From positions 39,194 through 103,193 of the forward strand of contig FN648498.1 in the NCBI GenBank assembly GCA_000310025.1: a stretch of 64,000 bases of DNA, given 5' to 3'. Position 1 is the first letter of the stretch; each line of letters starts with the position of its first letter. Shown piece by piece: positions 11,523 through 22,860 of the stretch. This stretch comes from Ectocarpus siliculosus. Taxonomy: Eukaryota; Sar; Phaeophyceae; Ectocarpales; Ectocarpaceae. A program made the translations under genes and the position numbers. The notes beneath the pieces are model-generated. The model saw only the letters and a program-made list of their open reading frames with translations. It did no database searches and had not been told where the DNA came from.

Positions 11523-11736
11523 TCTTTACAAGGTCATCAAGGACCAAGGCGATACCCTTACCAACGCCACCAAAGACCAAGGCGACGCTCTTTCCAAGGC
11601 CATCAAAGATTTGGCGGGAAAAGTTGACGACAGCTTGAAAGAAAGAAGAGCCAAATGGATCGGGTCTGTACCTCTCTCTGTAGATTCGCTACAGAAGTCG
11701 GTAGAGAGACTGGGGGACAGGGCAAGGAACGAGTAG
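11523..11736 (+). CDS. Coding fragment with an 11-residue repeat (hypothetical)
   Basis: Directly after the 85-bp array the frame becomes protein-like. It shows successive 11-residue repeats built on xxIKDQGDxLx (VIKDQGDTLT, ATKDQGDALS, AIKDLAGKVD), followed by LKERRAKWIG and an amphipathic tail ending near RLGDRARNE. The corresponding DNA has a 33-bp period. An undecad pattern of this kind suggests a right-handed coiled coil or LEA-like helix. No start codon belongs naturally to it: the upstream ATG at 11449 lies in satellite sequence. It may be an exon or a captured gene fragment. Function is unknown. Confidence 0.35.
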
Positions 11737-12165
11737 CGCACGGATCAGTGGGAAAGCAGGGCTTGGATATGTCTCAGAGCGGTACTTGTGTGCGCTGTAC
11801 GCGCTTTTTTCCTGCTTGCAAGAGACGGATTTGGTAAGACTTCTGGAAGACAAAAAAAATGTGTCGGGTGCTCCTCCACCCCCTTCCTCTCACAACCTCC
11901 CTGCCTTCCTCTTCCAAGCCTCGCATTTTTTTCTTCAAGGGCACGAAAGGTGCCAAACAAAATGTGAGCGGAGTACACTTGGTGCGTGGAGTCATGTTGG
12001 AAGCCAAGCTTGGCCTCCGCTGTCATTTTGTTTTCTTAAACAAACCGGTCCTTCCAACCGGGTAATCGGACCAGGACCGGTTCAATACTATTTTCAGTAT
12101 GCTTTTTCGTGAGGACATGGCCATTTCTTCTAATGAACAAAATTTTTCGGAAAATAATGTCACAA
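11737..12165. other. No recognised gene
   Basis: I see no motif, splice-bounded frame or repeat of note here. Confidence 0.35.
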
Positions 12166-12475
12166 GAGAGAGAGAGAAAAGGTGCCCGCAGTTTTCTGAT
12201 CGGCCAGTTTTTTTAAAGGAGATTTTTTTTCAGGTTGGCCAAAAATCCCTGGCCGACATGACGTGTCACCTACGGCGGGTTCACTTTTTTCTAGAAAAAT
12301 CAAAATATTTCAACCTGACCGTGAGAGAGAGAAAAGGTGCCCGCAGTTTTCTGATCGGCCAGTTTTTTTAAAGGAGATTTTTTTTCAGGTTGGCCAAAAA
12401 TCCCTGGCCGACATGACGTGTCACCTACGGCGGGTTCACTTTTTTCTAGAAAATCAAAATATTTCAATCTGACCG
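12166..12475 (+). repeat. 155-bp direct tandem duplication
   Basis: A 155-bp block starting with GAGAGAGAAAAGGTGCCCGC and ending with CAAAATATTTCAACCTGACC occurs twice in a row, at about 12166-12320 and 12321-12475, nearly identical. It contains CGGCCAGTTTTTTTAAAGG and TGGCCGACATGACGTGTCAC. Confidence 0.9.
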
Positions 12476-14816
12476 TGGATGATGCTGGTTGTTGTATCTG
12501 CTGATTGATGATGATTGGTCAAAATTTTGGCACGTAAAAATACACACAAACAAATAAAACTGTTGCTGCGGTACCATACACTGAATTACTTTAGTGGTAG
12601 CCTGTGTGTGGTGTCATCACACGAGTCATACGTACGTACCCAACATAGACCAATCACCGAGGTTACTGTAGCAGCTACCAACGCTGTTTGTTGTCTTTGG
12701 ATGGGGGACGTACGCGGATGTATGTAACCACACCGACCGACTGTTTGTGTGTGTTTGTTCGTGAAGCACTCTTGAATCACCACCACACTCACTCCACACA
12801 GCAGACTATACATTATCGACCCTTCATCCACCCAGACTTCATTCACCACACACAAGCACGCCACATGGTGGTAGCAGGCAGCATCGAAATCGCACACAAT
12901 ATAATAAACAAATAAATACAGCAGTATACTCATACACACTTATTCTTGTACACGACGAGATTAATATCATTCATTGTAAAGAACGATCAATCTTCATTTC
13001 GACGAACCGTTCGGAAGATACATATAACTCACCACCAATCTTACCGGGAAATAGTCGGCTGACCACACGTTTGCTGTATTCATCCGCCCCCTGCACCAAC
13101 GCATTTAGCACATCCATCAAAACATCGACTGATTGTGGTGGATGAACGAATTCAAACGATTCACATATGTACTCCGGTCCACGCTTGACCGACCACACCC
13201 ACACGACGGACGGACGGACTCTGGAAAAAAATGGCACGCAGGAACATATCCTAACGGGAAAAAACCGTCGTCAGAAAACACCCGCACACGCTCAGTGCTC
13301 TACTCCACCTCTCCCTCCCTCTCTCTCTCTCTCGGACACCGGGTAAGGGCGGTCTCTCGCGTTATCATTAAACACCAAGTATTGACTAATAGTGTCAAAT
13401 ACAACAGCAGGACAGATCATCACCGCCACCCCTGCTACCGGTATTTTGGACCGCCTACGCCTATATTTGCTGAGAGAGACTCAACTTCACAACACTTATA
13501 GTACTACTGTAGTCCGTATCCTCGAACCCTTCTTCATGTGATTGAGGGCAAGGTGGCAGTCAATGATGAGAATCCGGTGGATTCACCTACTACGCCTCGT
13601 GATAGGGAGGGGTGGATGTGGCCTCCGAAAAAAACTCATTTGAATTTTTATATCACACCCGTGGGTACCACATCGACTCCTGTCTTCCGAGCCCCCATCG
13701 AATTCACACACCCATCTCCCATCAACGAGCACACCGACCCACTGTGACGAAGACTACAGGTGAGCTGGGTCGTGTTGCTTGATGCCTCTCTGTATTCCGC
13801 GCGCGAGGGATAGGTTCATTTGGACGACCCACAGAGAGAGAGAGAGAGTAGACGATGGATGTAGTTTCACGGAGCGATGTATCTTATGCATATGTGCGGA
13901 GTGTTTGATGCAACAGCAGACGCAAGACCGCACACCCGCGTGCCCAGCCTAACGAGCGTTTGTCCTGATGATTCGTCTCGTAGTATTTTTGAGGGGCTGT
14001 AGCACGCTCAGTGTTAGGACTTTAGGTTCCGCCGCATTTTGGTTTTTACACTGGGTATCGATCTCGCGAACGCTGTAGGCCACCGTCTCATCACACACCC
14101 CGAAAGATAGTACACCACCGAGTGTGTGCTCATTAAGGGCGTTAGCAATCGTTTTGTTGCCCTGCTCAAGCTTTGCTTTCGGTGTTCATAGCTGCAAAAG
14201 CTTCCGCTCGAGGCCCCTCGGTGAACAAGTGATTTGTTGTCGTGCCCGGGTGTACAGGGGTAGTACCGTCCCGTTCTCTCCTCGCTCGTTCTGTCCGTCT
14301 TTCTGTCTGTATCCGTCCACGTGCCTGCCCGTCTTCGTCTCTCTCCCAACACCAAAGATGTTCAGGCCATACTGTGTACCTCTTTCCACATGGCTTGAAG
14401 TAGAACACACTGATTTTACAGCAGTAGCACAACAGCCCCGGTACCACCATGGTTGAAACGGGGTTTTGGAACGTCCCAGCAACGATTCATTGACCGGCAA
14501 ACTTACGCCACCATGAAGAGAACACGATGACTCGTCTACAATACATAGCGTTCGACATGACTCTCAGTTGAATGCCACGCACGAGGCGGCTCGGCGTGCT
14601 TGTCGCGTGAACAACATTGCCCCTGGTTCAATGCAGAGCGCCCTCAGCGGCGAGAGTGAATCGGTATATACTGCATGTAGTCAAACACACGTGCGCGCCG
14701 AGTCCATCGAGTGGACTTCATTTACATCCAGGCGAAACTGGCTGGACTGAACGCCCATCTAGACAAAACTGAATTAGATTTGCTTCCGCGCGTCTGATTG
14801 CTTTTTCAAACACCAG
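12476..14816. other. No recognised gene; microsatellites
   Basis: The stretch holds a CT-rich microsatellite (about 13308-13334), a short GA run (about 13832) and scattered CAGCAGTA-type motifs (12669, 12919, 14421). A minus-strand frame at 12971-13237 has protein-like composition but no recognisable domain. Other open frames appear to be chance. Confidence 0.35.
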
Positions 14817-15626
14817 GGCCGATGGCGTACCCCGAGACTCCGCCGACGAAGAAACTGGGATCATCGGACAACTACAGCACGCCTCCGAGCGAGGAGGTAG
14901 GAGCAGCGCTTGGAACATAGAGGCACACAGTTTCTATGCGGCTTGTGGTGCTCACATCGTGTCAACAAAAAACTTCTCGAGATCTTCGATGCACCCAACA
15001 GACAACACTTAAGGTACCCCGTCGTGTGCACCTGCTCTTTTGCATCTACAGGACTTCGAAGCGCCAAGGGAGCCGAAAAAGGCATCCGCTCCACGCAGCC
15101 CGCTATCACCATCATCGCTCAACACGGGCAGAGCACCTTCCGGAGCACGGGTGAGAAGGATCAACGCTGATATACACCGTCGTACACATATGCAGTTACA
15201 ATAGTGTTCCTCGTTTTGTCTCACTACCGTGGTAATAATCAGACATGAATATTCCGCGAAACCACATTTTGGCTCTTGGGAAAGCCTACTTAGCGAAGAT
15301 GAAGATGGTTTAGAGTATGCAGCAGATTCAAGCGCCGATGAACGAGTTCGGTAACACGAGCAGTAACGCCTCCATTGGTTTCGATCTCCCACGCAGTGAT
15401 CGCGACACCCCCCCCTTCCTTCTCCTTGCTCTGTGGAGTGGACGCCGTCGACGGTGAGGAAGCCTTTCGGGTCACGACTAGTGACCTTGTTCCGCCGAAG
15501 AGAGTCGGGGAACGGATCCGGCAGCCGGGGGACTTCACGGACGGCGTGTCGCTGTTCCGGCCACCCCCCGAGGCGCAAGCGTCTGCCTACTACAAGTTCG
15601 GCAAGTTGAGGAGCCCGAATGAATGA
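14817..15626 (+). CDS. Unidentified multi-exon gene, partial model
   Basis: Several short splice-bounded segments fit one gene. Segment 1 (14817-14896) follows CACCAG and precedes GTAGGA, and encodes a Pro/Thr-rich start, MAYPETPPTKKLG. Segment 2 (15052-15150) follows CTACAG and precedes GTGAGA, joins segment 1 in phase 0, and encodes DFEAPREPKKASAPRSP. Segment 3 (about 15243-15350) is acidic (SWESLLSEDEDG) and precedes GTAACA. Segment 4 (about 15397-15626) follows CCACGCAG and ends in YYKFGKLRSPNE and a stop. Joins 2-3 and 3-4 do not fit in phase as drawn, so an exon edge is wrong or the gene is damaged. The protein would be hydrophilic and disordered. Family unknown. Confidence 0.35.
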
Positions 15627-16011
15627 ATGTTGGGTGTTGGCATGTGTCCTATGTCCCCTCTTGTCTCATGCACCCGGCCTTCCGAATGTGTCAGGGCAAT
15701 GTATCATGTCACAGCGCGTCCGTACAGGAAGATTGAATAGTGTTAGTTGTGTACTACTGTATGACGAAGGAACGCCTACCAATGGGGACCGTTCCGTACC
15801 CTAGTTTCATTGAAATCCTTTCGGCCGCTCTTGGTCTCGATTGCGGTTACTTGAACAGATTGTTTTTGCTTGTTGCCTTGTGTGAGAGGCACCCAACGCA
15901 AGCATGACATCCCCGCTCCCTGCCCCATGCAATGCGTTGATACCGTGGCGTGCAATGGACCCGTGGGATGGAATGTTCGCTGGTTTTTTTGCTTGTGTGG
16001 TTGTTGTTGTT

Positions 16012-16051
<40 letters not shown>

Positions 16052-16539
16052 CCCCGCGCCCCATGTGCTCACCGCATCTCCGCTCTCTCTTTGTGATGCT
16101 ACCAAGGCGTGTGACCCTTTGAATGAAGCTGTGTGGCCTCTGGGTCGAAGATTCGATTGTCAGCTTATCGTTGCCTCTGTTGTTGTTGTTGTTGTTGTTG
16201 TTGTTGCCTCATAGTCGAGTCAGTTCCACCCCTCCCTTATCCGTGTGCGGTGCACACCATTTACTGTCGGCATCCCCGCCCCCTGTTCCATTGGATGTGT
16301 TGATACCAAGACGTGCGGTTTTGACGCTTTGAGTGAAACTAAATGCCGTGGCCTCTTGGTCGAAGAATATGATTGTTGTTGCTACGTTCCTCTCTCGTCA
16401 TTCGCTATTTTACCCTTTTGAGTGAACTTGTGCTAACACGGACAGTGAACTCCACCCTCCGAAACCCCGGTGGGCGTGGACCACCGGAGATTATGTCGCT
16501 CCACACATACATCAACCGGTTACCTGTCCTGTTCATCAG
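15627..16539. other. Intergenic or intronic, with (GTT)n microsatellites
   Basis: There are two GTT/TTG trinucleotide runs, at about 15999-16048 and 16175-16206. They create an antisense poly-Gln/Thr open frame that should not be taken as a gene. No exon is recognised. Confidence 0.5.
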
Positions 16540-17006
16540 GCATTGACAGTGGTGGCGGCGACAACCAGACTGGGAGCGCTGGCTGGTGCGGCGCCGGACG
16601 CGCTGCGAGGGATTTCAGCGCGGAGGGCGCGGGAGAGAAGTACTTCGGACTCCGCTTGAAGATTCCGGCGGACAAACTCGCAGCGACACTCCAACGCCTG
16701 GTGGAGGAGGACGGGAGCCTCCTCGAACCGCTCCCCCCACTCTGTGGCATTGACGTCAGCCCAGGCTACCCCGGCGTCATCAAGGCGAAGGGCACATTTG
16801 GCCTGGACGAGGGCAGGGTGGTCCTGCGCGTCCACAATAGCAACAAGCCGAACGTGTGCGTCAGCGAAGGAGCCATCCCCGTGACGACGAGAACGCCACC
16901 TTTCAAGGTGCCGGCATTCGCCATCGGTCCCCCACGCGCGGGGAAGTTAATGCTTCGTAACCAGAACAACGCAAACGCGCTCAAGAAGAAGAACAAGAAG
17001 AACTGA
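16540..17006 (+). CDS. Unidentified gene, probable 3'-terminal exon
   Basis: A clean open frame runs from a good acceptor (GTTCATCAG, ending 16539) to a stop at 17004-17006. The frame entering the exon needs a phase-1 intron upstream. It encodes a Gly/Ala-rich start, then a compact-looking region (EKYFGLRLKIPADKL, PLCGIDVSPGYPGVIKAKG, GRVVLRVHNSNKPNVCVSEG) and a basic tail, ALKKKNKKN. The region after the start codes with high GC at third positions, unlike the AT-rich flanks, which supports it being real. An in-frame ATG at 16470 lies before the acceptor and is less likely to be the start. No family recognised; upstream exons are not found. Confidence 0.5.
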
Positions 17007-17495
17007 CCGGCGTCCGTTCTCCCGAGTTACGCTCATCGTGTTGGCCCGGGAATCCTCCTTTACTACCTTTTGCCCTATTCGTCCTCGCGATAGATAGTCG
17101 TGTGCGCTCTTCTTCCGCGTTTCGACTGTTGGTTGTTGTCGCAGTCAATGTAGGAAAAACACCAATTCAGTGGCATGTGTGGGTGTTGTGACAGTGTCAC
17201 CTATCCCATCACTGTTGTTCCGGGTATGGGGTAGAGAGAGAGAGGGAGAGAGAGAGTTTCAACTTCGAATGTATGTAGACTACGTATCTCGTCATCAATT
17301 TTTTCATTGTGTAGATTTTAGGTCGGTAGGTGCAGTGTGCACCGGCTCTACCGGGATAGCCCAAAAAACGCTGCTGCTATGGTCTTCAACATCCTCCTTC
17401 TATGTGTGTGTGCGTGTGTGTGTGAAAACTGTTTGTTTGTGCAACACAAAGCCCCGATCAAACTAGAGAAAAGAAAGGTGTTTCTCCCGGGGTGG
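17007..17495. other. No recognised gene
   Basis: A GA-rich run lies at about 17234-17258 and a GT run near 17403-17423. Nothing else stands out. Confidence 0.4.
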
Positions 17496-17987
17496 TAGTC
17501 TCAGTCAATAGGACGTGTTGGAACATTTTGTTTCCAACACAAGATATCGGTGGTGGTGGTGTGAAAACTGTGCGAGAGAAAATTGGAAATTCGCACTCAC
17601 GAGGTAGATGTCAAGGTTGGTGGAGGAACCTGCCGGATACCATTATTATGCGAATACGAACACTTCATGGGTGGTGTCTATCGGTTGCGCGGAATGAAAG
17701 ATACATCCCACCTAACGCCCGCCGAGGTAAACCATCGATTTAGTAAATCAGTTAATTTGTACGCCTGAAAATGGCTTCCTGAAGAAGTCGGATTCCGTGT
17801 ATTCGGCAATTTAAAGACGCTCCACGTCGTGATTAGTCATAACGTATTCACGGGGCACGAGTTTGATTTGGGTGAATGGGTAGAAGTAGCACGCGGTGGT
17901 CCGAGTCCGCCTGCCTTAAATCGCAAGTGCGCGGTTGCGAAAGTGAGAGATATCCAAGGTGATCATTTCCGGCAGTGGACGGTGTGA
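17496..17987 (+). pseudogene. Hypothetical ORF interrupted by an in-frame stop
   Basis: One frame reads as plausible protein from about 17583 to the stop TGA at 17985-17987, but is broken by a TGA at 17766-17768. Before the break it encodes VDVKVGGGTCRIPLLCEYEH and MKDTSHLTPAEVNHRF. After it come KWLPEEVGFRVFGNLKTLHV and CAVAKVRDIQGDHFRQWTV. Composition is consistent on both sides of the stop, which suggests a recently broken gene. It lies next to the decayed replication element at 18.9-22.9 kb and may belong to it, but no shared motif proves this. Confidence 0.3.
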
Positions 17988-18221
17988 CTTCGAGCCACTA
18001 ACATCTTCGTCGTCAGTGGCCTTCCTTTCTCAGTAAATGCGCAAACACTGTGACTCGTTGGATTTGTGTTGTACGCGCACACATACTCTACATTTTCACG
18101 CGATATTCACTAAAACTTCATTGTTCATACAGTTTTCGTAGCACCAATAAGTTCTGGCAGCGACCTCCCCGAGGCAAATGATAACGCGCACACCAATTCG
18201 AAGTAGTGTGCTCTAGGATTT

Positions 18222-18764
18222 CTAATGATTGCTACCATGAGATCGATAAGATCGCTTGCGTTCACTCTGATGCTCTTCTCGACGTCTTTTCCTTGGAATG
18301 CTCTTTTCTTCCTGTGTGAGTTCCAGCTGAGAGACGTAAGGTAGAAGTATATTTACCTTTCGCAGGAGCTCATCTATTTCGACGACCCCAGTGAAGGACT
18401 TCTCCCGTGAGTGAACGGTATTTCGCGCTGCCCATTTGCCGAACAAATCCGAGTTCGCGAACAAAACGAAACGTTTCTCGGCCATTTTGAGCTGTTTCAA
18501 GCTGTATTGCTTCCTTGATTCACTTGAGGTTTTCTTGGCCAGCGACGACACCTTTCTCTGTATGACTTTGAGTATGTGCTTGAGATCCTTTCTGATGGCG
18601 CCGTCGTTATAGCTGGGACCGTATGCTTGCATCCATTCTCGCCTGACTCGCCGGACATTCTTGTTGAGAGAGTCCGGATGCAGGGTTCTCAAGGCCTCGA
18701 GTACATGGACCGGGTCTTTGTTACCCTCCAACCAACTAGCACACTGGGAAATAAGATCGTTCAT
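18222..18764 (-). CDS. Hypothetical basic protein, 180 aa
   Basis: This is an uninterrupted minus-strand frame of 180 codons starting at an ATG. The product is hydrophilic and rich in Lys, Arg and Leu, with likely helical stretches (DLKHILKVIQRKVSSLAKK, QYSLKQLKMAEKRFVLF), then VVEIDELLRKVNILLPYVSQ and a strongly basic tail (KRRREEHQSERKRSYR) that could bind nucleic acid or serve as a nuclear localisation signal. It lies just downstream of, and on the same strand as, the broken helicase gene, so it may be a second gene of the same element. No family recognised. Confidence 0.45.
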   Translation of the reverse strand: MNDLISQCASWLEGNKDPVHVLEALRTLHPDSLNKNVRRVRREWMQAYGPSYNDGAIRKDLKHILKVIQRKVSSLAKKTSSESRKQYSLKQLKMAEKRFVLFANSDLFGKWAARNTVHSREKSFTGVVEIDELLRKVNILLPYVSQLELTQEEKSIPRKRRREEHQSERKRSYRSHGSNH

Positions 18765-18956
18765 GATTGAATTACTGAGTTTCTTGGTTTAACAGCTACC
18801 AGTCGACCACGGCACAATCAACATGTCTTCCTCTTTTTTGACTTCCCACTCCCTAGGCTTCCTCTTGCTCTGTTGCACTTGAGACACTTGACGTCTACAT
18901 TTCCGATGGTGTGGGGCAAAGCACAGTCAAGACGGTCAAGAGTCGGTTGGCGTTCG

Positions 18957-21900
18957 CTATAAAAGGCCCAGAAAGTTCATGGTTGCACAAGTTACACCTC
19001 CCCCGCAGGAGCGGTGGAGTTCTTGAACGAGAGCTTCTCTATGCTGCCCCTCCTCATCAGATTGTATACGCCCGGCCGCGACGTCGGCGTAGATGTAGCT
19101 TGAAACCTTCCTAGAAACCCATGACATCCTCTCTCGATCGGACATGTCGCTCTTGCTTCGGTGAATGTCGTCGATGACCCTGACGTTCGACGGCCCGGTC
19201 GCTCGACTTACAGCCGTGTACAGCCAGTGGGCGTCAGCGTGACGGTGCCGGGCCTGATGTATGATCAACCTCCCTTCCACTGTACGGCCTTGGACGGCGT
19301 GTACGGTACATGATCCAGGGGGGTCGAACAACGTTTCGGCCACTGCTCGACAAAGGGACGTCTCCCCTAGACTGACAGCACCATCAAAAACGCTTGCGAC
19401 AACGACCTCGTCTGCTGATGAACGGGTGATGCTGTAGGTGTGATTCTTGTGAACCTTGCCCGGGTTCCCGAGGTCTCGGTATTGCGCACCGACCACCGTC
19501 TGACACCCCAGCCCATCCCGGTCCCCAGCTTCGTCGCACTCCAGCAAACCTCGAAAGGCGTGGAATCGAGCACATTCTCTTGTGTACGCGAGGTGAAAAT
19601 CTGAAGTGCTAGGATTGTCAGCCTTTGGGCAATCACCACCAAACCTCTCGATGGCTCGAGTCTGCGCCTCGTGACTGTCGTTTCCTGCAGCCAGAATGTG
19701 CAAGAGTCCATCATCCATCTCCACCTGGTCTTCTACAGTTTTGTCTCGCTTGCGCGCGAAGACATGGAAGCACGTGGGGAAGGCTTTTTCGAGAATGACC
19801 CTCCTGTCAATGTTGTCCCTGCTAGTCGACATGCCGCTGCTATCGCAAACGGGCTGGAGTTGATGCATGTCATACGTCCCGATCACGTGCGTACCGCTGC
19901 TATGGGCAGCCGCCAGGATCATGCTTAAAGTCCGGAGAGGCATATAAGCAGCTTCTTCGATGATGATTACGTCGACCTTGAGCGTTCGTATCGATCCCGC
20001 CGTCTTCTCACGTAAGAATCATCACTCAGGTAGAATCCGAGCTGGTGGTCAGCGGTCTTTCCACTCCACCCGGATGGCAGATTTGTGTAGGACGTGCGTA
20101 GGCTATTGGTGGGGGTCAAGACTAGGCCTGTTTCGAATGTGGCCGTAGCAGTGCGGATAGTGCAGTAAATTTTCCCGGCCCCTCCATGTTCTCCGGTCAC
20201 AGCGCAGACGATCCTTGAACCTTGCGGAGTCAACAAGCCGCGGAATAAACTTTTTAGTTTCGATGGTGACTCGGCCTCGCATATTTCCGGCCACAGATCG
20301 CGCTTGGTGTTCTTGCCGAGACGACGCCAGGCATTGTGCGCGCCTTCCATCGAATGGAAGCATGCCCCGATGCCATCCCACAGCGGGACCACTAAAAACG
20401 GGGGGTTTTAATGGGCAAGGAATTTTCGTCATTGCCGGAGGTAACGCATTTAGCGATAGCTTCACCACGATGCCTTCGAACACCCTCCTCTCCAAACATA
20501 GCGGGTTCTTCAAAGCCGGTTCAATTTTAAGAGTGCCCTGGAGTTTTTTCGCCGCCGCTATACAAATGGTCGAAGCGGAGTATCATCTTTTCTTGTACTG
20601 CGTTACACTGGTAGCTAAAGTCGGACGCTCCGCACGATGCGAGAGCGTTCCACGCCTCCAACACTCGCAATCGAGTTTTGTCGAGGATGAGGGTTCCTAA
20701 CGCCCAGAAGCCATCTCTACAGGTCCGTTCTGCGTCGAAACAAAGGTATGCATCACTCGATTCCAAGGTCCCCTTGTCCCGTCCGAAGCTCGGCCTTGAC
20801 ACGATCGACTTCGCACAGGACAGGGACGATTTTTCCACCCACAGCCGAAGCCTCGTCACTGCTCGTAACCATGACGGCATCTATGCTGTACGCGTATCTC
20901 TGCTGCAACATACCGCTGGCCCGCACGAATATTCCTTTTTTGAATCGGCGTGCACAGTCGGCATCCTCGAGGAGGGGATCACCCAGCTCATGCGCGAGCA
21001 GGTCTTTCACTAGTTTGGGTATGTGGCACCTGCTGACCGTTCTGCATGGTCGCACGAAGTGGGTGACTCTATGGCGAGGCGCGTTGTCGATGAGGTCGAG
21101 GTAACGCTTGTAGTTTCGACCGAAGACGGGCGTCACGTCCGCGTTAAGGATTACGTCGGATTCTTCGAGCGCGTCCAGATTTATGATGTACAGGGTCCAA
21201 TCCTCGATGTCTTGGCCATCGAATTCCTCCACCTCATCCATGTGGCCGAAGACGGGCACTGTCTCCATGTCCATATGAGCCGCCGTGTGTGCCCCATTGA
21301 TGTCGCATTGCCAGTCTTCCCTCCCGTAGGAACTCCCGGACGCGTCCACTGCTCCGACGATCGGCCCCCGCCAGCATACTTCAAGGAGGGCGAGAAGAGA
21401 CTGGCGGTACTGACTCGACACTCGAAAATCCAATACACCGCGGTAGAACTTAAGACCCAGCGCATTATGCAGCTCGATCAATCGTGTTGCCTGATCGGGC
21501 TCGAAGTCATCGGGATCGAGCCCACCTATGCTCGCGCTGCACCAGGTTCGGATGATTATGCCGTGCGCTGGTAAGGACAGTGAATTCCAGCGACTGTAGT
21601 TCGTGAGTTTACCCTTGCAAAAGACCCCAGCGAGGTGTAGGTGGGGCATGAGTTCGTCGAGGGCCGTTCCTGGAGGCGCGTACCACGTCTTGCATTCTGA
21701 TACCTTCCTCCCATGCTTCCGCTTTTTTTCCACTGGCTGTCGGTTGTGGTCCCCCCCTGTTTGTTTGATGGCCATGATATCACTCACAATGTCAGCGACA
21801 CACGAGAAGGTCTTGGTGCCAAAACCAGTCGTATCTGGTTCCTCTTCTTCCTCGGTCATCACAGAAATTCGGCGGAATTTACGGTACGTTCGTACGCTGT

Positions 21901-22860
21901 GCTCAATTGCCACGTCTAGAGACGATCCAAACCTGTCTCTCCAAGGCCCCTCGAGCACAAGCCGGTACACGTGTCCCTCACGCACGCCAACGTGTACTGT
22001 GGGCGGTCGGAGGTTCGTTTTCCCGTCGGATGGTCCAACAATATTGGCACCAGTGCCCCGATGTGACCACACCACCACGCTGGCCTTGGTCATATAGAGC
22101 CACTTTTCGAGATGGAGTAATGTCAAGGCGGGTGGTTCTGTATCCCCCGAAACCCATTTGTCGAACTCTACTTCCCCGATGTCTCGCTCCAGCAGAATCG
22201 AATAGAGGTTGCGGAAGTAGTTCCCACCGTCAAGAGCGTTCTTGTTTTGTACAGGCGCGCCCTTTTTTGGTCGACTACCACGAGATGAGATCATAAACGC
22301 ACCCGTGGGATCTACATCGCGGAATCCAAACCTTCTCCCCTCCTGTGCTTTTAGCAGGTCGACTTGACTGTCACGCCAAGCGTCGGCGACGAGGACAGCG
22401 AGACAGGCTCCTGGGAGCTGTTCTTGCCATTTTTTGCCGAACGCGGTGATGGGGGCATATCTCACAACTCTGTGCCCGAAGATCGCTATGTTAAGCTGTC
22501 TGAAAAAAGGGCTCTGTGAGTCGACACCAGAACAGTGAGATCGGGATGCCCTGGGTGTCGACGTTGATCCTCCTACCAGATGACGCCCAGCAGAGGATTG
22601 CTCGCCAGGTATCGTCGGCCGCTGACACAACCAGCTGTCCAAGGCCACCACCCTCTACATCTACAAACGCTGTGCGCCAAGCCTCGGTGTCACGCGGGTG
22701 GACCATGCCTCTCTGCAGCACCGTCCTCGCCCAAGTTTGAAAATTGTACAGGTTGGGATCTCCTCCAAGGGGGTGCGAGTTGAACCACATGTGTCCCGGC
22801 CCTGGCGAGGAAGGGAAGGAGATACGAACCCTAAACCCCGTGCCGAAGATGGTCCGGCGC
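18957..22860 (-). pseudogene. Broken replication gene: polymerase-B-like region plus SF1 helicase
   Basis: Minus-strand coding runs through several frames. About 22860-22500 is one frame. 22651-20753 is a 632-codon frame; near its middle CDINGAHTAAH (about 21277-21309) followed by DWTLYIINL resembles family-B DNA polymerase motif A, and YSIDAVMVTS (about 20862-20892) could be motif C. Further frames follow at 20880-20527 and 20513-20400. Then comes a P-loop, TGEHGGAGK (about 20171-20197), Walker B DVIIIEEA (about 19950-19973), motif III GTYDMHQLQPV, and motifs V/VI VHAVQGRTVEGRLII and LYTAVSRA, which together define a superfamily-1 helicase. The frame changes near 22.5, 20.77, 20.5, 20.4 and 20.01 kb lack introns that would explain them, so the gene is probably dead. 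The helicase call is firm; the polymerase call is tentative. Likely origin is a mobile or virus-like element. Confidence 0.6.

Noticed and set aside
15009-15578. 189-codon minus-strand open frame
   Set aside because: It overlaps plus-strand segments with clean splice sites and composition better suited to coding.
15776-16105. Gln/Thr-repeat open frames on the minus strand
   Set aside because: They merely translate GTT microsatellites and are not evidence of a gene.
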